From assembly GCF_048569485.1 (NCBI RefSeq), contig NW_027442046.1, forward strand, positions 1 through 64,000: a stretch of DNA of 64,000 bases. The letters are read 5' to 3'. The notes under the pieces are model-generated. The model saw only the letters and a list, made by a program, of their open reading frames with translations. It was not told the DNA's origin and searched no databases. Both the position numbers and the translations under genes were made by a program. The DNA is from Anomaloglossus baeobatrachus. Taxonomy: Eukaryota > Chordata > Amphibia > Anura > Aromobatidae. Shown piece by piece: positions 31,420 through 43,460 of the stretch (position 1 is the first letter of the stretch; each line of letters begins with the position of its first letter).

Positions 31420-34400
31420 ATGACTGCTAACATTAACATCTTTTCCATTAATGTTAGGAGCATCAGAGACAAGTTCCGACGTCAGACAATTTTTGCGTTC
31501 CTTAACACTCAGTCTAGTGATGTATTTTTCCTGCAGGAATGCTCCCTTCCCTCCTCTAGGTCCTTCAACCATCTGGCCAGGGAGTGGACCCATGGCCCAT
31601 CCTACTGGTCTGGCGGGGGCGACTGTAGGTCCGCGGGGGTCGCCGTGCTGATCAGGGGAAGCGCCTTCACATTGGACTCTGTTCAGGAAATCGTCTGCGG
31701 CAGGTTGCTGCTCGTGGATGGCACCTGGGCGGGAGAACCTGTCAGGTTCATCAATGTGTATGCTTCTCCTGTGAAGAGCGATCGACTGGAGCTCCTCCAA
31801 GCCCTGCGCCCTCAGCTCGCTACCGCCAGGACGGTAGTGATGGCCGGGGATTTCAACTGCCCGATTGAGGAGGATGGACGCAGTTCTGGAACGGCTGCCA
31901 AGTTGGACGTCACATCCAAACTGCTCATTGAGATGGTGACCGAAGCCTCTCTTGTGGACGTTGTTGGCTCCATCGGACACGGATCCGTGAACTATTCATG
32001 GTGCCGATCCGATGGCTCGCTGCGTTCCAGGATTGACTTTGTGTTTACCTCTCGGGCGGTTGGGCGGAGTGGGCACTCGATGGTCCCCTGCTTCTTCTCT
32101 GACCACAGAGCCATTCACTTTCAAGGTGTGCTGGGCCAGGGCTTCCCCATTGGCCCGGGCTCCTGGAAGCTGAACTGCTCTCTGCTGGAAAAGGGTGAGA
32201 TTCTGGAGGAGCTTAGAGCTGCCTACTCCACGTGGCGGGCCTACAAGGCGGGCTTCCAGTCTGTTTCTGACTGGTGGGAATACGTTAAACTCGAGTTCCG
32301 TTTCTTCTTTCAGGCAAAGAGTCAACAACAGGCGTGCCTGAAGAGGAGGGACTTCAGGAGACTCCAGCGTGAGCTGCGTTCCCTGCAGGACCTTCTTCGA
32401 TGCGGCTGGGACGTGAGAGAGGAGCTGGAGGAGACTAAGAGGAGCCTGAAAAGGCACTTCGAGGAGGAGTCCGAGCGAATTGTCTTCCGTTCCAAAGTGG
32501 AGAACCTGGAGAAGGGTGAGAAATGTAACTCGTTCTTTTTCAGGAAACTCCACGCCGGTCACACGCCCATGAATGAACTACGAGACGAGAGTGGAAACAT
32601 GCGACGCGGGAAAGAGAACGTGATGAAGGTCGTCAGCGACTTCTACAGCGAACTCTACGCCCGCAAGACTACTGACCCCGAGGCCGCCGATAAGTTCCTG
32701 TCAGGTATCACTAACCATCTTGACCCTGCAGACGCGGCGGCCATGGATGTTCCTCTGACGGTGGACGAGCTGCTCTCGGCCGCCAAATCCTTTAGTTCTG
32801 GCAGGACACCGGGCAGTGACGGCCTCCCAGCAGAGCTCTATGTAGCGCTGGGAGACCTAATCTGTCCGGACCTGTTAGGGCTGTATGAGGAGATGGTGGT
32901 GGAGGGCAGAATGCCTCCATCTCTGAGGGAAGGAATGGTCACGATCCTGTACAAGCGTAAAGGAGAGAGGTGCGACCTGAAGAATTGGCGTCCCATCACC
33001 CTTCTGAACGTCGACTACAAGATCCTGGCCAAGACGATGGCAACGAGATTGAAGACTGTTATCGGACGGATCATCCACCCGGATCAGACCTGCGGCATCC
33101 CCGGACGTCGCATCGCAGACAGCCTGGCTCTCATGCGGGACACGGTCGAGTACATCAAAGCCCGCCGGGTGCACGCAGCCCTGATCTCGTTGGATCAGGA
33201 AAAGGCCTTCGACCGTGTTTCCCATGAGTTCCTGGGCAAAGCTCTGCACAGGTTAGGTTTGGGTAACATGTTTTGCTTGTATGTCCAACTAATGTATTTT
33301 GATATTCACAGCTCGGTGTTGGTGAACGGCTGGAAGACTGACCCCTTCCCGGTCCTCTCAGGGGTCAGACAAGGCTGTCCTCTGTCACCTCTTCTTTTTG
33401 TTTGTGTTATAGAACTCTTTGCAGAGGCTATCCGGCGGAATGGAGAGATCAGAGGGATCACCGCACCAGGACCAGAACGCTTCGAGGTCAAGTGCTCGCT
33501 CTACATGGACGACGTGACCGTCTTCTGCGCGGACCGGCGCTCAGTCGACACCCTCGTCCAGACCTGTGAGACCTTCGGACGGGCTTCGGGAGCCAAAGTC
33601 AACTGCGGGAAGTCGGAAGCCATGCTCTTCGGGGACTGGCAGCCGGCCTCTTCCGCCCCCTTCCCTTTCAGCATCCAGCCGGATTTCATCAAGGTTCTTG
33701 GAGTCTGGTTCGGGAAGGAAGGAGCAGCCCTCAAGTCCTGGGAGGAACGCTTGACCAAGATCACCCAACGGATCGGTCTGTGGAGCCTCAGACGCCTCAC
33801 CTGTGAGGGCAAAGCACTGGTCCTGCGTAACGAGGTACTGCCCGTGCTGCAGTACACGGCCCAGGCCTGGCCCCCCCTTGCCACCGTGTGCAGGGCCATT
33901 ACCAGGACGGTGTTTCGTTTTGTCTGGGGATCCAAGATGGACAGAGTAAAGCGGAGCATCATGTACAAGGATCCTCGCAAGGGTGGGAAGGGCGTACCCG
34001 ATATCCCCACCCTCCTGCGATCCTCCTTCGTATGTGACTGCGTTCGCCGAACTCTGCGAGTCAAGAGAGGTTCCGCGGGTGGGTCCATGTCTCGCTTCTT
34101 CCTGCTCCCCCTTTGGAGACGGTTAGGCTGGGACAAGTGGGACAGCTCCTTCCCCTACAACTGGACGGCGCCATGGTTCTACGGAGACGTGGTTCGGTTT
34201 GTGAGGGAACACCAACTGGAGGGACTCAAGCCTGATTTGTGGAAGCCAAAGACTATCCACAAACTCATCAGAGCCAAGGACGAAATGGAGAACATTCCAG
34301 GACTTCATCACGACACACTGGAGACTGTTTGGACAAACGTGTCATCGGCTGGATTGACCAACGGGCACAAGGACTTGTCATGGATGGCGATACAGGGCGG

Positions 34401-34809
34401 ACTGCCCGTCCGGTCATTCATGCACGCCCGGAACCTGTGCAAAACCCGGTACTGCCCAAGGTGCCCCTTCGTGGAGGAAACATCGCTGCACGCCTTTTGG
34501 GACTGCCGTTTCGCACAGCGCCTGTTGGTTGCCCTGGAGGATGACCTGAGGAACTCCGTCCCCAGAGGGAGCCTATCGTACCATTCCGTACTTTATGGAC
34601 TCTTCCCTGGGACTCACACCGTTGGAGCCATCCAGGAGGCTTGGCGCCTTATGAACTGCTTTAAGGACGCTATTTGGGTCGCCAGGAACCGGCTCATCTT
34701 GAAGAGGGAGAGGATGTCTATCCAGGATTGCCGCAGGCTGATCCACAGCCTGCTCAGAGACTATTCCATCATGGACAGTCCGGACGACAGCGCCGAGGAG
34801 GAGGTTTAG
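31420..34809 (+). CDS. LINE ORF2, APE endonuclease and reverse transcriptase (copy 2)
   Basis: The 1,129-residue frame is intact, with the endonuclease, YMDD reverse transcriptase and C-terminal CCHC knuckle all conserved. It has Ser at 42 and Arg at 550, as in copy 3. Private changes are few (Gln for His in the GVLGHGFP stretch, Asn for Ser in the ESGSMRRG stretch) and avoid catalytic residues. With an intact ORF1 and a complete 5' end, this copy looks capable of activity. Confidence 0.94.
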   Translation: MTANINIFSINVRSIRDKFRRQTIFAFLNTQSSDVFFLQECSLPSSRSFNHLAREWTHGPSYWSGGGDCRSAGVAVLIRGSAFTLDSVQEIVCGRLLLVDGTWAGEPVRFINVYASPVKSDRLELLQALRPQLATARTVVMAGDFNCPIEEDGRSSGTAAKLDVTSKLLIEMVTEASLVDVVGSIGHGSVNYSWCRSDGSLRSRIDFVFTSRAVGRSGHSMVPCFFSDHRAIHFQGVLGQGFPIGPGSWKLNCSLLEKGEILEELRAAYSTWRAYKAGFQSVSDWWEYVKLEFRFFFQAKSQQQACLKRRDFRRLQRELRSLQDLLRCGWDVREELEETKRSLKRHFEEESERIVFRSKVENLEKGEKCNSFFFRKLHAGHTPMNELRDESGNMRRGKENVMKVVSDFYSELYARKTTDPEAADKFLSGITNHLDPADAAAMDVPLTVDELLSAAKSFSSGRTPGSDGLPAELYVALGDLICPDLLGLYEEMVVEGRMPPSLREGMVTILYKRKGERCDLKNWRPITLLNVDYKILAKTMATRLKTVIGRIIHPDQTCGIPGRRIADSLALMRDTVEYIKARRVHAALISLDQEKAFDRVSHEFLGKALHRLGLGNMFCLYVQLMYFDIHSSVLVNGWKTDPFPVLSGVRQGCPLSPLLFVCVIELFAEAIRRNGEIRGITAPGPERFEVKCSLYMDDVTVFCADRRSVDTLVQTCETFGRASGAKVNCGKSEAMLFGDWQPASSAPFPFSIQPDFIKVLGVWFGKEGAALKSWEERLTKITQRIGLWSLRRLTCEGKALVLRNEVLPVLQYTAQAWPPLATVCRAITRTVFRFVWGSKMDRVKRSIMYKDPRKGGKGVPDIPTLLRSSFVCDCVRRTLRVKRGSAGGSMSRFFLLPLWRRLGWDKWDSSFPYNWTAPWFYGDVVRFVREHQLEGLKPDLWKPKTIHKLIRAKDEMENIPGLHHDTLETVWTNVSSAGLTNGHKDLSWMAIQGGLPVRSFMHARNLCKTRYCPRCPFVEETSLHAFWDCRFAQRLLVALEDDLRNSVPRGSLSYHSVLYGLFPGTHTVGAIQEAWRLMNCFKDAIWVARNRLILKRERMSIQDCRRLIHSLLRDYSIMDSPDDSAEEEV

Positions 34810-36675
34810 ACCTCTTCCATGCCCCCTCCCTCCTTTTCCCGTTATGTGCGTCTTTCAATAAAGCTTCGGGCCTGTGATTTCCCCACCCTATCCCCCTTTT
34901 CCCCTACCCCCACCCCCCAATCGCCGGTTCGTCGTTATTTATTGTCTAACTTTTTCTTTCAGCTTGAGTGTTATGGATAAGCATAGGAGTGTGATGTATA
35001 GTTTAGTGCGTCGTACTCTATGGCTATGTAAGAAGGATTGTATAGTTCTGTGTGTACGGGGCTGCGGCACTGTACACGGTTTGTTACCTTTTTGTGAGTA
35101 GTGCATGATAATAAAGATGCTGTTAAATCAAAAATCTGTTCTTATCAGTTTAATATCTGATACGTCCCCTATCTGGGGACCATATATTAAATGGATTTTT
35201 AGAACAGGGAGATGGAAAAAGAGCTTGCTCTGTCCACTCCACGCATTGACCTGGTATTGCAGTACCTCCAGGACCGGTGCACCCCTTCTTAACCCAGTTT
35301 CCAAAAGCAGAACTCAATTCACCTGATTCATATTAGCCCGATTTAATGAATTGGAAGAAAGCATACGTCTTCATATGCACCTCAATTTGGCCCATTCACT
35401 TTTCACACTTCCTCCTTTTGTTTTTTATCTTTCACACTTTTGACTTTCTTTATTCATCCAAATAGCAAACTCATCACCACTCAACCTGACCAACTCGGCT
35501 ATGTCCCGTGCTGCAGTTCTCTGTCTTATCTAGATCATTTGCAATTGAATGGAATAGATCCCTTTTGGACAAAGTGGATTCACCTGCTGCTGCAGTGACC
35601 ACAGGTGTGATAAGATCTAGAATTGGCATCTGGTGCGATCTCTCCGCTTCCACTCCAAAGAAAGTTACCTGTTTATTCCTATCATGCATTGGTTTTTGGG
35701 GTTTTCTTTGAGTAATGATGATCTCTTTAGTAGTCTGTTGGCGCCCTCTCCTGGAGGAATAGTTTGCTTGCTCTTGGACATTCTAAAAGAGAGGTCATGA
35801 TAGACATTGAGCTTCTGAGCTCAATTGGGGACAGTCATGGGTGATGAATGTTTGCAACCTGCTGCAAAGCCTCATACCGCAATATAAGGAACGTCAAATA
35901 CTAAGAAAGGGCGGCCTATGAAAGAATTACTACTTTCAATAAGTACACTTAAACGGCTAATTGGGAATAGAAAAACTGTAAAAAGCCCTCTGAGAAAGCC
36001 CCCCTCTAACCTTTGATAGTAAGCTTTTCTGTAGTCTGCCTGTTGATGTATTTTCCGTTTGAACTGTGCACAACATGAAGAGACGGAACACTGGCGGCTT
36101 GTCACAATGCCCCCGCTGACATCACAATAGCGCTGCTGCCTAGAAAACAAGCTGCGCAGCAGAAGTTGTTCTTTGGGTGGGAGGGTGGGCTAGTGTAAGG
36201 AGGGGGCAAGCTCTTTTTTTCCCGGGTGGTAGGGGGATGACAGGAGAAGGGATGCGGGTGGTGAGAAGGGTACAGAGGGCAGGGTTTGGGGGCTGGGAAG
36301 GAAAGGGAAAAGATTAGGGTTTGGGGATGATGAAAGGGCTTTCTACGGGTAAGGATGGCAAAGGGTGGCAGTGACGGAAAGTCAGGCAACCTGTCCTGTC
36401 CGTCTTTTTGTATCGTGAATTGGAAAGACTGCAAGGGGGAGGGGAGTTGCTTGCGCCCTAAAGGAGGAGTTATTCAGATTCATTGCAGTGGGGGGCGGCG
36501 GCTGCAAAACGCACCATTCTTCTTGTTTTTGCTCTGCAAAGCAGCCTTTTCAAGGGTTGGCTTGGGTGACAAAATGTCTTCTGTAGGCGTGGGTTTGTCT
36601 CCCTCTCGCTCTCTCTCCCTAAGATGTGTCCGGCATAGGCCAGGGTGCCACTCGAGGCCCAAACCAATTCTGGTT

Positions 36676-37707
36676 ATCGCTTCTCGGCCTTTTGGCTAAG
36701 ATCAAGTGTAGTATCGTTCGAAAAGGTGGTTTAAGGCTCCGGCCACCTTAGTACAATGATGCAATGCACACTGGAAGGTTGCACTTGTTAGTACTTTGGG
36801 AGGATAGTATATCCATCTAGAGGAAACCATGGCCCTACCAGGATTGAGGCTATTAGACTGAGTAAGTGTGGGGGTTATGGTGCAATGTGACCCAGGAATG
36901 GACACCCTGGAGGGAGTCTGAACTTGCTAGGTTGGGACCCTGGTAAGCCTCAGACTCTGTCGCACGCCGCGCCTTGCCTATTCATACTTTCCAAGCATAT
37001 TGCCCTATCCTGGCCTTCTGGCTAAGAAGGGAAATTTTTATAATCCCGGTCGGAGGTCCGGTCAGCTTTGGGCTGAGAAACCAACACCCGGTTGGAGGTC
37101 CGGGTCAGCTTTGGCTGAGAAACCAACACCCGGTTGGAGGTCCAGTTAGCCTTGGGCTGAGAAACCAACACCCGGTTGGAGGTCCGGTCAGCCTTGGGCT
37201 GAGAAACCAACACCCGGTTGGAGGTCCGGTCAGCCTTGGGCTGAGAAACCAACACCGGTTGACGGTCCGGGCAGTCTCGGCTGCGAAACCAACGACTAGT
37301 AGCTCCCTACTCCACTTGGGTAAGATGCCTCGGTGGACGCTGGGAGCAACAACAAGGCTCAACCAGGCTTCGGCTTGGGGGAGCACCGAAGATCCCTGAC
37401 CCTCGCTGTGGCCTTCTGGCTCGGAGGGACGGGGTTGATTTTTGGGGATCCTCTTCTCACGGAGGGGTCCACACGAATCCTAGCCTTTGCACTGTTTTTG
37501 GTGTGACTTCGGTCATGCATTTTTGCGGTGCTTTGGAAAGCTTCATTAAATCAAAAATCTGTTCTTATCAGTTTAATATCTGATACGTCCCCTATCTGGG
37601 GACCATATATTAAATGGATTTTTAGAACAGGGAGATGGAAAAAGAGCTTGCTCTGTCCACTCCACGCATTGACCTGGTATTGCAGTACCTCCAGGACCGG
37701 TGCACCC
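36676..37707 (+). pseudogene. U2 gene interrupted by S element (duplicate of the 27128 unit)
   Basis: U2 nt 1-40 lie at 36676-36715 and nt 38-188 at 37557-37707. The unit and its spacer share all private variants with the unit at 27128. Confidence 0.94.
36716..37556 (+). mobile_element. S element copy 8, 841 bp, duplicate of copy 7
   Basis: I see no difference from copy 7 in length, junctions or sequence, including the divergent subtype bases. It arose by duplication of the unit and not by a new insertion. Confidence 0.9.
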
Positions 37708-39098
37708 CTTCTTAACCCAGTTTCCAAAAGCAGAACTCAATTCACCTGATTCATATTAGCCCGATTTAATGAATTGGAAGAAAGCATACGTCTTCATATG
37801 CACCTCAATTTGGCCCATTCACTTTTCACACTTCCTCCTTTTGTTTTTTATCTTTCACACTTTTGACTTTCTTTATTCATCCAAATAGCAAACTCATCAC
37901 CACTCAACCTGATCAACTCGGCTATGTCCCGTGCTGCAGTTCTCTGTCTTATCTAGATCATTTGCAATTGAATGGAATAGATCCCTTTTGGACAAAGTGG
38001 ATTCACCTGCTGCTGCAGTGACCACAGGTGTGATAAGATCTAGAATTGGCATCTGGTGCGATCTCTCCGCTTCCACTCCAAAGAAAGTTACCTGTTTATT
38101 CCTATCATGCATTGGTTTTTGGGGTTTTCTTTGAGTAATGATGATCTCTTTAGTAGTCTGTTGGCGCCCTCTCCTGGAGGAATAGTTTGCTTGCTCTTGG
38201 ACATTCTAAAAGAGAGGTCATGATAGACATTGAGCTTCTGAGCTCAATTGGGGACAGTCATGGGTGATGAATGTTTGCAACCTGCTGCAAAGCCTCATAC
38301 CGCAATATAAGGAACGTCAAATACTAAGAAAGGGGGGCCTATGAAAGAATTACTACTTTCAATAAGTACACTTAAACGGCTAATTGGGAATAGAAAAACT
38401 GTAAAAAGCCCTCTGAGAAAGCCCCCCTCTAACCTTTGATAGTAAGCTTTTCTGTAGTCTGCCTGTTGATGTATTTTCCGTTTGAACTGTGCACAACATG
38501 AAGAGACGGAACACTGGCGGCTTGTCACAATGCCCCCGCTGACATCACAATAGCGCTGCTGCCTAGAAAACAAGCTGCGCAGCAGAAGTTGTTCTTTGGG
38601 TGGGAGGGTGGGCTAGTGTAAGGAGGGGGCAAGCTCTTTTTTTCCCGGGTGGTAGGGGGATGACAGGAGAAGGGATGCGGGTGGTGAGAAGGGTACAGAG
38701 GGCAGGGTTTGGGGGCTGGGAAGGAAAGGGAAAAGATTAGGGTTTGGGGATGATGAAAGGGCTTTCTACGGGTAAGGATGGCAAAGGGTGGCAGTGACGG
38801 AAAGTCAGGCAACCTGTCCTGTCCGTCTTTTTGTATCGTGAATTGGAAAGACTGCAAGGGGGAGGGGAGTTGGTTGCGCCCTAAAGGAGGAGTTATTCAG
38901 ATTCATTGCAGTGGGGGGCGGCGGCTGCAAAACGCACCATTCTTCTTGTTTTTGCTCTGCAAAGCAGCCTTTTCAAGGGTTGGCTTGGGTGACAAAATGT
39001 CTTCTGTAGGCGTGGGTTTGTCTCCCTCTCGCTCTCTCTCCCTAAGATGTGTCCGGCATAGGCCAGGGTGCCACTCGAGGCCCAAACCAATTCTGGTT

Positions 39099-39286
39099 AT
39101 CGCTTCTCGGCCTTTTGGCTAAGATCAAGTGTAGTATCTGTTCTTATCAGTTTAATATCTGATACGTCCCCTATCTGGGGACCATATATTAAATGGATTT
39201 TTAGAACAGGGAGATGGAAAAAGAGCTTGCTCTGTCCACTCCACGCATTGACCTGGTATTGCAGTACCTCCAGGACCGGTGCACCC
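39099..39286 (+). ncRNA. RNU2: U2 snRNA, uninterrupted
   Basis: Consensus copy, the only intact gene between 27128 and 58252. Its upstream spacer has the private base 38336 (run of six G) shared with the spacer before 29551, and a C to G change near 38872 of its own, about 230 bp before the gene. Confidence 0.97.
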
Positions 39287-40677
39287 CTTCTTAACCCAGT
39301 TTCCAAAAGCAGAACTCAATTCACCTGATTCATATTAGCCCGATTTAATGAATTGGAAGAAAGCATACGTCTTCATATGCACCTCAATTTGGCCCATTCA
39401 CTTTTCACACTTCCTCCTTTTGTTTTTTATCTTTCACACTTTTGACTTTCTTTATTCATCCAAATAGCAAACTCATCACCACTCAACCTGACCAACTCGG
39501 CTATGTCCCGTGCTGCAGTTCTCTGTCTTATCTAGATCATTTGCAATTGAATGGAATAGATCCCTTTTGGACAAAGTGGATTCACCTGCTGCTGCAGTGA
39601 CCACAGGTGTGATAAGATCTAGAATTGGCATCTGGTGCGATCTCTCCGCTTCCACTCCAAAGAAAGTTACCTGTTTATTCCTATCATGCATTGGTTTTTG
39701 GGGTTTTCTTTGAGTAATGATGATCTCTTTAGTAGTCTGTTGGCGCCCTCTCCTGGAGGAATAGTTTGCTTGCTCTTGGACATTCTAAAAGAGAGGTCAT
39801 GATAGACATTGAGCTTCTGAGCTCAATTGGGGACAGTCATGGGTGATGAATGTTTGCAACCTGCTGCAAAGCCTCATACCGCAATATAAGGAACGTCAAA
39901 TACTAAGAAAGGGCGGCCTATGAAAGAATTACTACTTTCAATAAGTACACTTAAACGGCTAATTGGGAATAGAAAAACTGTAAAAAGCCCTCTGAGAAAG
40001 CCCCCCTCTAACCTTTGATAGTAAGCTTTTCTGTAGTCTGCCTGTTGATGTATTTTCCGTTTGAACTGTGCACAACATGAAGAGACGGAACACTGGCGGC
40101 TTGTCACAATGCCCCCGCTGACATCACAATAGCGCTGCTGCCTAGAAAACAAGCTGCGCAGCAGAAGTTGTTCTTTGGGTGGGAGGGTGGGCTAGTGTAA
40201 GGAGGGGGCAAGCTCTTTTTTTCCCGGGTGGTAGGGGGATGACAGGAGAAGGGATGCGGGTGGTGAGAAGGGTACAGAGGGCAGGGTTTGGGGGCTGGGA
40301 AGGAAAGGGAAAAGATTAGGGTTTGGGGATGATGAAAGGGCTTTCTACGGGTAAGGATGGCAAAGGGTGGCAGTGACGGAAAGTCAGGCAACCTGTCCTG
40401 TCCGTCTTTTTGTATCGTGAATTGGAAAGACTGCAAGGGGGAGGGGAGTTGCTTGCGCCCTAAAGGAGGAGTTATTCAGATTCATTGCAGTGGGGGGCGG
40501 CGGCTGCAAAACGCACCATTCTTCTTGTTTTTGCTCTGCAAAGCAGCCTTTTCAAGGGTTGGCTTGGGTGACAAAATGTCTTCTGTAGGCGTGGGTTTGT
40601 CTCCCTCTCGCTCTCTCTCCCTAAGATGTGTCCGGCATAGGCCAGGGTGCCACTCGAGGCCCAAACCAATTCTGGTT

Positions 40678-41064
40678 ATCGCTTCTCGGCCTTTTGGCTA
40701 AGATCAAGTGTAGTCCCTTCATTGGGTTTGCCTTGGTCTTGGCTGGGAGGGGCCCGGGCTTGCACAACCGCCGGCCTTGGGGATTGTTGCGCCTTTTGGT
40801 GCTTACGTCCCCCTTGTGGCTGGTGGTTCCTGGGCTCGGGAGGCGATCACCTGCGGCACTGTGCTTTTGTGTGGTGGCCGATGACCGTTTCTGGAAATTG
40901 CGGATGAAATCTCATCTGTTCTTATCAGTTTAATATCTGATACGTCCCCTATCTGGGGACCATATATTAAATGGATTTTTAGAACAGGGAGATGGAAAAA
41001 GAGCTTGCTCTGTCCACTCCACGCATTGACCTGGTATTGCAGTACCTCCAGGACCGGTGCACCC
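40678..41064 (+). pseudogene. U2 gene interrupted by short D element
   Basis: U2 nt 1-37 lie at 40678-40714 and nt 38-188 at 40914-41064; no target duplication. Confidence 0.94.
40715..40913 (+). mobile_element. D element, 199 bp, short U2-targeted retroelement
   Basis: It starts CCCTTCATTGGG and shares about 170 bp with the G copies at 46647 and 48502, then ends in an unrelated short tail, AATTGCGGATGAAATCTC, with no A run. It has no coding capacity. A shared head with different tails is typical of SINE families, but it could also be a truncated LINE 3' end. It does not resemble S or the 3' UTR of the LINE. Confidence 0.75.
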
Positions 41065-42455
41065 CTTCTTAACCCAGTTTCCAAAAGCAGAACTCAATTC
41101 ACCTGATTCATATTAGCCCGATTTAATGAATTGGAAGAAAGCATACGTCTTCATATGCACCTCAATTTGGCCCATTCACTTTTCACACTTCCTCCTTTTG
41201 TTTTTTATCTTTCACACTTTTGACTTTCTTTATTCATCCAAATAGCAAACTCATCACCACTCAACCTGACCAACTCGGCTATGTCCCATGCTGCAGTTCT
41301 CTGTCTTATCTAGATCATTTGCAATTGAATGGAATAGATCCCTTTTGGACAAAGTGGATTCACCTGCTGCTGCAGTGACCACAGGTGTGATAAGATCTAG
41401 AATTGGCATCTGGTGCGATCTCTCCGCTTCCACTCCAAAGAAAGTTACCTGTTTATTCCTATCATGCATTGGTTTTTGGGGTTTTCTTTGAGTAATGATG
41501 ATCTCTTTAGTAGTCTGTTGGCGCCCTCTCCTGGAGGAATAGTTTGCTTGCTCTTGGACATTCTAAAAGAGAGGTCATGATAGACATTGAGCTTCTGAGC
41601 TCAATTGGGGACAGTCATGGGTGATGAATGTTTGCAACCTGCTGCAAAGCCTCATACCGCAATATAAGGAACGTCAAATACTAAGAAAGGGCGGCCTATG
41701 AAAGAATTACTACTTTCAATAAGTACACTTAAACGGCTAATTGGGAATAGAAAAACTGTAAAAAGCCTTTTGAGAAAGCCCCCCTCTAACCTTTGATAGT
41801 AAGCTTTTCTGTAGTCTGCCTGTTGATGTATTTTCCGTTTGAACTGTGCACAACATGAAGAGACGGAACACTGGCGGCTTGTCACAATGCCCCCGCTGAC
41901 ATCACAATAGCGCTGCTGCCTAGAAAACAAGCTGCGCAGCAGAAGTTGTTCTTTGGGTGGGAGGGTGGGCTAGTGTAAGGAGGGGGCAAGCTCTTTTTTT
42001 CCCGGGTGGTAGGGGGATGACAGGAGAAGGGATGCGGGTGGTGAGAAGGGTACAGAGGGCAGGGTTTGGGGGCTGGGAAGGAAAGGGAAAAGATTAGGGT
42101 TTGGGGATGATGAAAGGGCTTTCTACGGGTAAGGATGGCAAAGGGTGGCAGTGACGGAAAGTCAGGCAACCTGTCCTGTCCGTCTTTTTGTATCGTGAAT
42201 TGGAAAGACTGCAAGGGGGAGGGGAGTTGCTTGCGCCCTAAAGGAGGAGTTATTCAGATTCATTGCAGTGGGGGGCGGCGGCTGCAAAACGCACCATTCT
42301 TCTTGTTTTTGCTCTGCAAAGCAGCCTTTTCAAGGGTTGGCTTGGGTGACAAAATGTCTTCTGTAGGCGTGGGTTTGTCTCCCTCTCGCTCTCTCTCCCT
42401 AAGATGTGTCCGGCATAGGCCAGGGTGCCACTCGAGGCCCAAACCAATTCTGGTT

Positions 42456-43460
42456 ATCGCTTCTCGGCCTTTTGGCTAAGATCAAGTGTAGTATCACCTT
42501 AGTACAATGATACAATGCACACTGGAAGGTTGCGCTTGCTAGTACTCTGGGTGGATAGTATATTCATCTAGAGGAAAACATGGCCCTACCAGGATCGAGG
42601 CTATTAGACTGAGTAAGGGTGGGGGGCTATGGTACAACGTGCCCCAGGACTGACGACCCTGGAGTGAGTCTGAGCTTGCTGGCTTGGGACCCCGGCAATC
42701 CTTGGGCTCTGTAGCACACCGTACCTTGCCTTTTCATACTTTTTGAGCATATTACCCTATCCCGGCCTTCTGGCTAGGAAGGGAAATTTTTATAATCCCG
42801 GTCGGAGGTCTGGTCAGCTTTGGGCTGAGAAACTAACACCCGGTTGGAGGTCTGGGTCAGCTTCGGCTGAGAAACCAACACCCGGTTGGAGGTCCGGGTC
42901 AGCTTCGGCTGAGAAACCAACACCCGGTTGGAGGTCCGGGTCAGCTTCGGCTGAGAAACCAACACCAGGTTGGAGGTCCGGTTAGCCTTGGGCTGAGAAA
43001 CCAACACCGGTTGACGGTCAGGGCAGTTTCGGCTGCGAAACCAACAACTAGTAGCTCTCTACTCCACTTGGGTAAGATGCCTGGGTGGACACTGGGAGCA
43101 ACGACAAGGCTCAACCAGGCTTCGGCTTGGGGGAGCACCGAAGATCCCTGACCCTTGCTGTGGCCTTCTGGCTCGGAGGGACGGGGTTGATTTTTGGGGA
43201 CCCTCTCCTCACGGAGGGGTCCACACGAATCCTAGCCTTTGCACTGTTTTTGGTGTGACTTCGGTCATGCATTTTTTGCGGTGCTTTGGAAAGCTTCATT
43301 AAATCAAAAATCTGTTCTTATCAGTTTAATATCTGATACGTCCCCTATCTGGGGACCATATATTAAATGGATTTTTAGAACAGGGAGATGGAAAAAGAGC
43401 TTGCTCTGTCCACTCCACGCATTGACCTGGTATTGCAGTACCTCCAGGACCGGTGCACCC
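42456..43460 (+). pseudogene. U2 gene interrupted by S element
   Basis: U2 nt 1-40 lie at 42456-42495 and nt 38-188 at 43310-43460, with ATC duplicated. Confidence 0.94.
42496..43309 (+). mobile_element. S element copy 9, 814 bp, 5'-truncated
   Basis: It starts ACCTTAGTACAATG, inside the right arm of the head hairpin, so the first 30 or so bases are missing. It has six repeats, one of them with CCAGG for CCCGG, and a complete tail. Confidence 0.87.

Larger units (their letters stand above)
29603..35133 (+). mobile_element. U2-specific LINE, Keno-like, copy 2, full length
   Basis: The element is 5,531 bp with 5' UTR 29603-29839, both frames open, and 3' UTR 34810-35133. It has the same 5' end and the same 15-bp target duplication as copy 1, but an A run of 4 instead of 7 at the 3' end and scattered base changes throughout, so it is a separate insertion or has diverged since duplication. 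Confidence 0.93.
29551..35284 (+). pseudogene. U2 gene interrupted by LINE copy 2
   Basis: U2 nt 1-52 lie at 29551-29602 and nt 38-188 at 35134-35284, with the 15-bp target duplication on both sides. Confidence 0.95.
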
